Part shown: piece after piece, positions 57,101 through 64,000 of the stretch
How the letters are laid out: every line of letters starts with the position of its first letter
How positions within the stretch are numbered: the first letter of the stretch is position 1
Origin: Nilaparvata lugens
Lineage: Eukaryota; Arthropoda; Insecta; Hemiptera; Delphacidae
DNA: 64,000 nt
Direction of reading: 5' to 3'
NCBI RefSeq assembly: GCF_014356525.2
Contig: NC_052511.1
Span: 27,150,097-27,214,096, forward strand
The notes under the pieces: generated by a model
What the model saw: only the letters and a program-made list of their open reading frames with translations
Database searches by the model: none
What the model was told of the DNA's origin: nothing
Program-made: the position numbers and the translations under genes

Positions 57101-58873
57101 AAATTTCGTGATCAATGACCTTCATTGTATTAATTCATCCTTTATCAAGTGCTATTCCATGATGTACTATAAACAAGATGAATTAGTTGTATCCAGGCTT
57201 GGTGTACCAATCATCATTTTTTATACTTTCCATTTATAACTTTGTCGAGTGCATAAAGTCTTGTACCAATTTTCCATCAGTCTCTAAACAGTTCATATTT
57301 GAGCTCAAAATCAAGCTAAGTAGACTGCAGTGGAATGTATAATATTATAATTTATGTTCAATTCGATAAATTATTCATTCTTATTAATTTTCAATCAATG
57401 GTGAAACATTAATTTAATCTTAATCACTGATGAAACCAAAACATAGAAAAAACAGTCATCGTGCACTTGCAGCGCTCAAGAGCTGAGCAACTACTCTTTC
57501 TCCTATATGAGTAAGATAACTGGATTGAAAGAAATGCCTGCTTTATCACTGATTGGCTTATTAATTGGAATTGCCTAAAAGATTCCAATGAAATCATGCC
57601 AATGCCAATGAATTAAGAGATGCCAATGAATTATGGTTGGACGTCACATTATCAGTTTGAGACTGTTCATAACTTTAAAACGAAAGTAAGATTTGTGAGC
57701 AATTAACATAAATTTATCAAATCGAATAGACATTATAGTAATAAGTTCTAACTACCATAACATAAATGTTTTCACCATTTATGCTCAATTAGTGAACCTT
57801 CAAATACTTCGCTTCTAAGTTTCGAGAGCTTATCAACTTTTCAAAATACTGACACTTATTTGTTATACCTTCAACTTCGTGTTGGGTTGATGTAGGATAC
57901 TTCACAAGTACGTTCGACTAGGATGCAATAACATAGCTTGATCTTTCTGAGCTGAGAAAGTCTAATGAATATCCTGTCAATTGTATCTGAAACCTTTCAG
58001 AATCGGTAGAATCATAGACTAATGCAGTATATAATGGCTCATATTTTGCATTCATTATGCATGTATCGCTTCACTTCTACCAACTCTCACTAGATGACAG
58101 TAATTGGATAGATGATTAGATGAGTTGCCATCTGCATCTGCAACCCAGCATCTGTTCAGGGTCATCTTGGAGCTGTAAAGTACGCAGCTTTGCTTTCTAT
58201 GACCCAACAAAATTCTGGGCTAATGGACAATTAATTACTTTCGTACAATAATTAGAGAACTGTAATTGTGAAAACATTCTTATGGAATCGTAAAATTGCT
58301 TGTTAATCGTCTGCAAAGATTCAAGAGAATGTAATCCAAAATTAAATTTTTAACTGAAATTCTACTCGAAGCTCAAAGCTTCAAGTTCAAAGCTCTATAT
58401 TAATTTAGCTTGGAAATCTTCCACTTCACAGACTTTAAGTGCAAAGAGACAAGGATATACCGCATCAAAATTATAATACTTGAGACCCCCTGGGTGACGG
58501 AGGAGTGAGTCAATTTTGTTGTCCAACGAACTTGACCTGTAAAAAGGTTCGAAGAATTTGTGTTTAAAATTTGAAGCTGATTGATCAATTCTCTCTAAAG
58601 TGCCATGTTAAAAATGTAATAAACTTTTCATTCAGTGTGACCTATTTTGTAGAAAACCGTGTATTGCGGAGTTGCATAATCTGCTCCCACCATTTGAATC
58701 GCATAGAAGCATGATGTGCCATAATGACCTTGAACGTTGTCCGAGTAATGGACCCGAACTTGATCTGAGCTACAACTGCCTATCAGCTGATCGCAACTGA
58801 ATGCTATCCTTGTTCGTTTATTTGAAATGCTTTGATAATTTAGCTGAAGTTGATGAGAATATTCCTTACTTTA
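54106..58873. other. Intergenic or intronic, no exon recognised
   Basis: AT-rich. A perfect 12-bp-stem hairpin with a 5-base loop is at 54210-54238. 56160-56480 is slightly GC-richer with an (AC)n of six units at about 56372. Frames at 54831-55252 and 56192-56507 have no domain. I cannot support a further exon of the signal-peptide gene. Confidence 0.45.
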
Positions 58874-59265
58874 GTGAGGTCCACCTTATAATGGCAGTGT
58901 TTGATTAGCAATGAATGGTATTGCTATCCTTGTCTATCATTGAACAAAGCGGATAGCGCTATCTCTTTCTCGCTTTGCTCTGTTGCCAGATCGTCTTTTA
59001 ACAATGTAGAATAATTAATTAACTAACAAAATATTTCATCTTAAATTATGAAAATTCATTATTAAATTATTGAAAAATATAATTTTTCCTTATTGATCTT
59101 TCTTAACAAAATATAATTGATTATTTTAAACGAGAATGAGCTATTAATATTACATCAATAAATCTGTATGAGCTACCGTCTATAGAAGGCATTGATTGAC
59201 AAGACAGAGGATCAGCAACGTTGTTCTCCTATCTTTCTCCACTGCCATTATAGCGTAGACCTCAC
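58874..59265. mobile_element. Tc1/mariner-like MITE, copy 1
   Basis: The left end is GTGAGGTCCACCTTATAATG and the right end, reversed, GTGAGGTCTACGCTATAATG. TA stands on each side (58872-58873, 59266-59267). Subterminal blocks TATCATTGAACAAAGCGGAT and CGTCTATAGAAGGCATTGA are shared with 63113-63483. Noncoding. Confidence 0.8.
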
Positions 59266-59267
59266 TA

Positions 59268-60680
59268 TAGTAATACTTAATTTAGAAATGTTCTTTTTTG
59301 TTTCTCTAATCGATATTATCATTATTGAAAGACAACTAAATGTCAACCACAATAAAATACGTTATTCGTTCAACAATTGACAAATACTGTATATGATCTC
59401 ATCAATAAAAGGTATACATTTTTAGGTAAAATTTGGGTGACCACTAAAAAAAGATATACGAAAAAAAGTATTTTAAGAAAATTATTTTTTAGAAAATTTA
59501 TATACGGTACTTTCCGTGAAAAGCCTGTCAAACTAAACTACAGTTTCTAGTCCCGATGATATATTTCTAATGCTTTAATCCTAGAAAATTTGAAAAGTTC
59601 TCTTAAAATATACTCGAGGAAAACAAAATAAATTGTTTCAATTATGATATCCTTTTTGAATGCTTCAACAAATTAAGGATTCTATGTTCTTCTCTCTCCG
59701 TGTAATTTGAGGGAGAACTGAACGCCTATCATCGTTTCATTGATATCATTTTTTAATGCTTCAACAACTACAAGATTGAAATTGCTATTCTCTCTATGCT
59801 ACTCTGCAAGAAAAGTATAATATTTCAATGGTCAGGTCATTTTCCAATATCAAACTATCTCAAGACCATCATTTTATTTCAAAACTTCTCCTTTAATACT
59901 ACTTGAAGGGAATATCCAGAGAAACGAACACATGTAGGCAATATCTGATTAGAAAAAGTCATACAAGAAAACTTGACGAGGTAAATTTGACTTTTACAAT
60001 ATAGCTACCAAAAACAATGCCAAAACATTGTTTGGGAGATTTTTGTTACAGTGTTGCCTCATATTAATGTGACAGTCACGTTTATTTCATGAAGAGTGTT
60101 TCTGTACTATAAACCTAGATTCTTTTCATAACTGAATCATTGAATGACTAATGCAGTGTGTCCTTACACTTTCGGAATACACACGTATTCACTGTCATAC
60201 CAGAACACATCCCACTAGACACTAGAGTGACTGTGATGACGTGGAAAGAATTCCTAAGTATCAAAACTTGTGATTGAATAAATAGTTTTCAAGTATTTCG
60301 TAAAAAAATTTAAAGAATTCTAGAGCATGTAGTTCAATTTTGTAAATTGATGAGAGCTTTTAAACAAAATCGTGAAATTTTTAGTGTATGTACTGTACTG
60401 AAAATGTTTAATAGAACATATCCATAATTATGTTTGAACTAATTAGTTGATCAGGCCTATTTGTTGTTTTTGAGCAAGTTTGATACTGAACAGTCCTTGA
60501 TCGATTTTCTTATTTTATTACTCTATTCAACATGATTATAATCACAAAATAGGACATAATAAACTACGAAGACAATATAAAAATGATCTGGTGTTGTGGG
60601 AACTCCTGACAAAAATGTATATGCTATACTTTGTTAAACACATTTTTTATAAAAGGGTAATACATTAAAGTGGAAACCAT
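59268..60680. other. Intergenic, no feature recognised
   Basis: AT-rich; nothing supported. Confidence 0.55.
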
Positions 60681-60739
60681 TGGAAGACAACTCCATCACT
60701 TCTCTTGATACATCTGGAATACATTAAGTTGTAGGCATT

Positions 60740-61010
60740 GAATACATTACAAAGGTGAGAAAATACAACAGGTGTATCACATGTGAGACAAAAACAAATC
60801 CATCAAATGTAATACAGTATAACAAATTCATCAAGTAAGACAATTCAGCAAATTGATTGAATGTGACACAATACAATTAGTTGATTAGGAGTAATATGCT
60901 ATTGATCAGATGCGAGAAAATAATTATGAAACTTATGTTTGATACAAGACTATACAACAAATTGGTCAAATGTAGGATGATACAAATATCGTACAATTTG
61001 ATCTGGTTAA
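60740..61010. repeat. Degenerate ~26-bp minisatellite
   Basis: Units resembling ACAAATTGATCAAATGTRAG plus ACAATA follow each other at least seven times: ACAAATCCATCAAATGTAAT, ACAAATTCATCAAGTAAGAC, GCAAATTGATTGAATGTGAC, TTAGTTGATTAGGAGTAATA, ACAAATTGGTCAAATGTAGG and others. No unit is exact, so the array is old. Confidence 0.6.
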
Positions 61011-63112
61011 TTGGTTTCAATACTTGTAACATGAATTAGTACTACACAATGTTCATCCCATTTCTTGTTGATTTAAGTAATTACAATTGGAAAAAAATAC
61101 ACCAAATTGATGTTCTTCAGTTCATGATGAAGAAGGAAAGAAAGAGAAAGCACCGTTACCGAAGGTCGTCAAGTGGAAGATCAACGGTTTCACTTTCGTT
61201 TGGACCGACAGAGTTTGTCTCTCTCTCTCTTCTCATAGGCGCCTTTACTTCAACAACCCGCTGTTAAATTATTATCATGGACCGGCGTTGTTCACAACCT
61301 TCCAGGCCATGCTCTCAATCGTTTCGCTTTGTTCTGTTGGCATTCGTAGAACTTGTCACGAACAGCTGATTAGCTCAAAAATACTTAAAAACACAATGAA
61401 CCATCAGACACCACCACCCAGCAGGCGATGCTCTTCAACAAATCATTATCATCATAAACGAGAAAAGCATAACAGACAGCACAGCTAAATCATCATTACC
61501 ATAAACGAAGAAAAGTATTCATACTATTGAATCGCTTTTTACCGTAAACGTTTTATGATTTTTCCACTTTCTTCAACGATCTGCTTTCGGGTAACGGCAT
61601 TTTGTGTTCTGACACTTGAGTGCTTTCCAAAATGACGGAAAGTATTTACGACCGTTTTTGAAATTATTTTAGAAATGAAATACACGCCGGGCTTGTTTTA
61701 TGTGTCAGTTATTGATGACAAAGAGAATGACTAGTTCGATCGAACATTGTTTTATGTGACAAAGGTTCTATTGAGAAACCCTGAGGGACATTGATTCATT
61801 TACTTATATGGAAAAAATACTGATCAAAATAATTATTCTGTATGATGATACATTACTCACAATAATAACTTCCATAAGAAAAAATAAAAGTAATATGATG
61901 ATCGAAAAAGAACAATATGCTTAGCCCAAAACTGGTCCACTCCCGATTTTTTTATAGATAAAATGACACACATATAATGACAAATAATGACCTGTACCAA
62001 AAATTGAAACAAAAATGTAGATTGATTCCACGCGATCCAAAAGCTTTGCTCCAGTGTCCAGTCAATGGGTCAATAATAGTTATATTTAGTTTGTAATAGT
62101 ATTGTTTGTTTTAGTATTGTTTGTAATAAACATCCACAAATGATCAAATAATTCAATACTTGGAAATTGAGTTATCTTATCAAGGATTGAGACGTCTATT
62201 AGGTATTGTTTCCCAATTAATTTTCTTCCCATCATAAATCCTAGTTAATAACAATGAAGAATTATTGACACAATTGAGTTCGCAATTATTATGATTTTAT
62301 TGAAATATTGGTTAATTTGAAAGGCTATGATTAGTGGATCTCATTATGAACTAGATTGTAATACAAAGAGAAACTATTGACCTTAATAAATAATAAACAA
62401 GATCTGATTCAATGTCGAGATATAAATAAACTCTAAAAGCGAAAGGGAAGACATTCTGCAGACCCGTTTAAAAAAATTATTATGCTCTTACGAAATTTCT
62501 CCCATTATGCCAAATGACAGAATAATCGAATAAGCACTTACATCCGGTTTGGTCGAAACATTTCTTTCGATTTGTAAGATAATAGTTGATAATGATGATG
62601 AGGAAAGCCGGTAGGTTGCTTTCCAAGGGCGCAAAAAAAGCGCGCGCATTGAGAAATGGCGCCAAATGCAAGAGATCCTTCCCGCCATTCACTTTCTTGC
62701 TTCCATTTTCACTTTCATGGATGTTATTACTACACTACTGCCCGCCTCTTCTAACTCAACAAAAAAATTCTTCTCCGTTTCTTTTATCTTGTCTTTCGCT
62801 ACAACGAAAGTAAAATTAGCTTCATTACAGCTCTCACTGTGTTATCTTATTTCTTGTACTGTTTGGTCGAATCGAATTTCCGTTCAACACATTCCGCCAA
62901 TTACCGGCCACCTGGCCACCATACCTGGCTTCCTTGCTTCTGCCATCATGTGTGTTGACAACAATTTCTTCCGCACTTGTTCTTCCTTATTGACAAGTGT
63001 GTAATACTTGTCAATGCCTGTGTAATACACTTCAATTGGATACAATGCCTGTTCTGAGTTTACAATAGTACTTTTATAATACTATTATGTAGTGTGAAAT
63101 GAAATTACTATA
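61011..63112. other. Intergenic, no feature recognised
   Basis: Frames at 61049-61267, 61288-61488 and 62480-63004 lack domains. 62580-62700 is GC-richer (GGGCGCAAAAAAAGCGCGCGC) and 62680-62830 pyrimidine-rich. Nothing else is defended. Confidence 0.45.
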
Positions 63113-63483
63113 GTGAGGTCCACGTTATAATAGCAGTGAAGAAAGATAACAGAACAACGTTGCCGACCCTCTGTCTTGTCAATGCCTTCTATAGACGGTA
63201 GCTGATACAGGTTTATTGATGCAATATTAACTGTTCATTTTCGTTCAAAATACAATTATTTTACTAAACAAGAAATTATATTTGTCAATAATTTCATAAT
63301 GAATTTTCATAATAATTAAGATCAAATATTTTTGTTAATTAATTATTAATTCTACATTGTTGAAAGACGATCTGGCAACAGAGCAAAGCGAGAAAGAGAT
63401 AGCGCTATCCGCTTTGTTGAATGATAGACAAGGATAGCAGTACCATTGCTGAGCAAACACTGCCATTATAACGTGGACCTCAC
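63113..63483. mobile_element. Tc1/mariner-like MITE, copy 2 (inverted)
   Basis: The ends are GTGAGGTCCACGTTATAATA and, reversed, GTGAGGTCCACGTTATAATG, with TA at 63111-63112 and 63484-63485. The internal order is the reverse of copy 1, so the two copies face each other 3.8 kb apart. Confidence 0.8.
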
Positions 63484-63485
63484 TA

Positions 63486-64000
63486 CAGCACTAATAGCTC
63501 ACTGGTCCAAGCACACAATACAACAATGAACAGATTCCATAATGATAATATGCTATCTCATATATGCTTTTCCAATTTCTATCACTATATCATGCACTTA
63601 TTAACTCTAAGAGTAAAATAGTTTCAGGAGAAACAAATTTAAAAGAGAATTATTTTTTGTGAAAATTAAATATTGTGAAACACATTTTTGTAATTTTATT
63701 CAGTTTATCTACTGCCTGCCTATTCATGCATTTTTAGTACAAGCACAATTTGGTTCGTATTTGGAAGATTTCTCCGGAGATACGCCCATGACTGACGGTT
63801 TTTAAATTTTCCCTGATTTTTCAAGTATGACTCAGGAAGAATAGTTCAAATTTAGTAAAGAATATAGAGATCAAATGGATCATAGCCGAAAATGAGAGTA
63901 TAAGGAAATATGATTAAGGAAAAAAAGCCAATGTGATGATGGATGAAAAGAAATTGGCAAAATATGGGTGAGGAAGAATATAGTTCAAATTTTTCGAAGA
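63486..64000. other. Intergenic, no feature recognised
   Basis: AT-rich to the window end; nothing supported. Confidence 0.55.

Noticed and set aside
62480..63004. Several overlapping frames on both strands
   Set aside because: No domain, no splice signals, and the pyrimidine-rich composition explains the Ser/Leu/Phe content.

Overview
The window looks like AT-rich, repeat-dense nuclear DNA of an insect, most probably a hemipteran of the planthopper or leafhopper kind. The reasons are spliced genes with GT..AG introns, a RAP-domain (FAST-kinase family) gene, a secreted proline-rich insect-type protein, several LINE clades, PIF/Harbinger, hAT and Tc1/mariner derivatives, foldback elements and long microsatellites. 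The species cannot be fixed from sequence alone. There are no operons, CRISPR arrays, rRNA genes or intact tRNA genes.

Host genes are few. (1) The last two visible exons of a FASTK-domain/RAP-domain protein lie on the + strand (5895-6000 and 7588-7792), joined in frame. (2) A 494-codon single-exon gene on the - strand (11314-12798) encodes a secreted, proline-rich, low-complexity protein and has a TATA/initiator-like promoter. (3) A probable 5' coding exon with a signal peptide lies on the + strand (52836-53174), possibly preceded by a noncoding exon ending at 51869. (4) A weaker candidate first coding exon lies on the - strand (27071-27250).

Most of the rest is mobile DNA. 0.4-3.3 kb is a 2.8 kb PIF/Harbinger-like element with TTA target duplications and other repeats nested inside it. 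5-11 kb holds the RAP gene among MITEs and foldbacks. 20-25 kb is a block of long direct repeats and ~527-bp modules, carrying a 41-bp palindromic insertion with a perfect 9-bp target duplication. 27.8-33.5 kb holds two RTE-like LINE remnants, one split by a second LINE. 38.3-49.4 kb holds three further - strand LINE bodies, one of them split by a + strand LINE tail. 45.1-45.8 kb is a large TA/GT microsatellite block. 50.1-51 kb is a modular repeat. 53.3-54.1 kb is a deleted hAT element with perfect 8-bp duplications inside a probable intron. 58.9 and 63.1 kb carry two inverted copies of one TA-flanked MITE.

I found no multi-gene system that could be called a new pathway. The most unusual signals are structural. 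Three copies of one LINE keep the same 3' hairpin although its stem sequences differ. Four foldback elements share a Penelope-like layout, and two of them keep a degenerate hammerhead-like core. The 41-bp palindrome is a very small insertion with its own target duplication.
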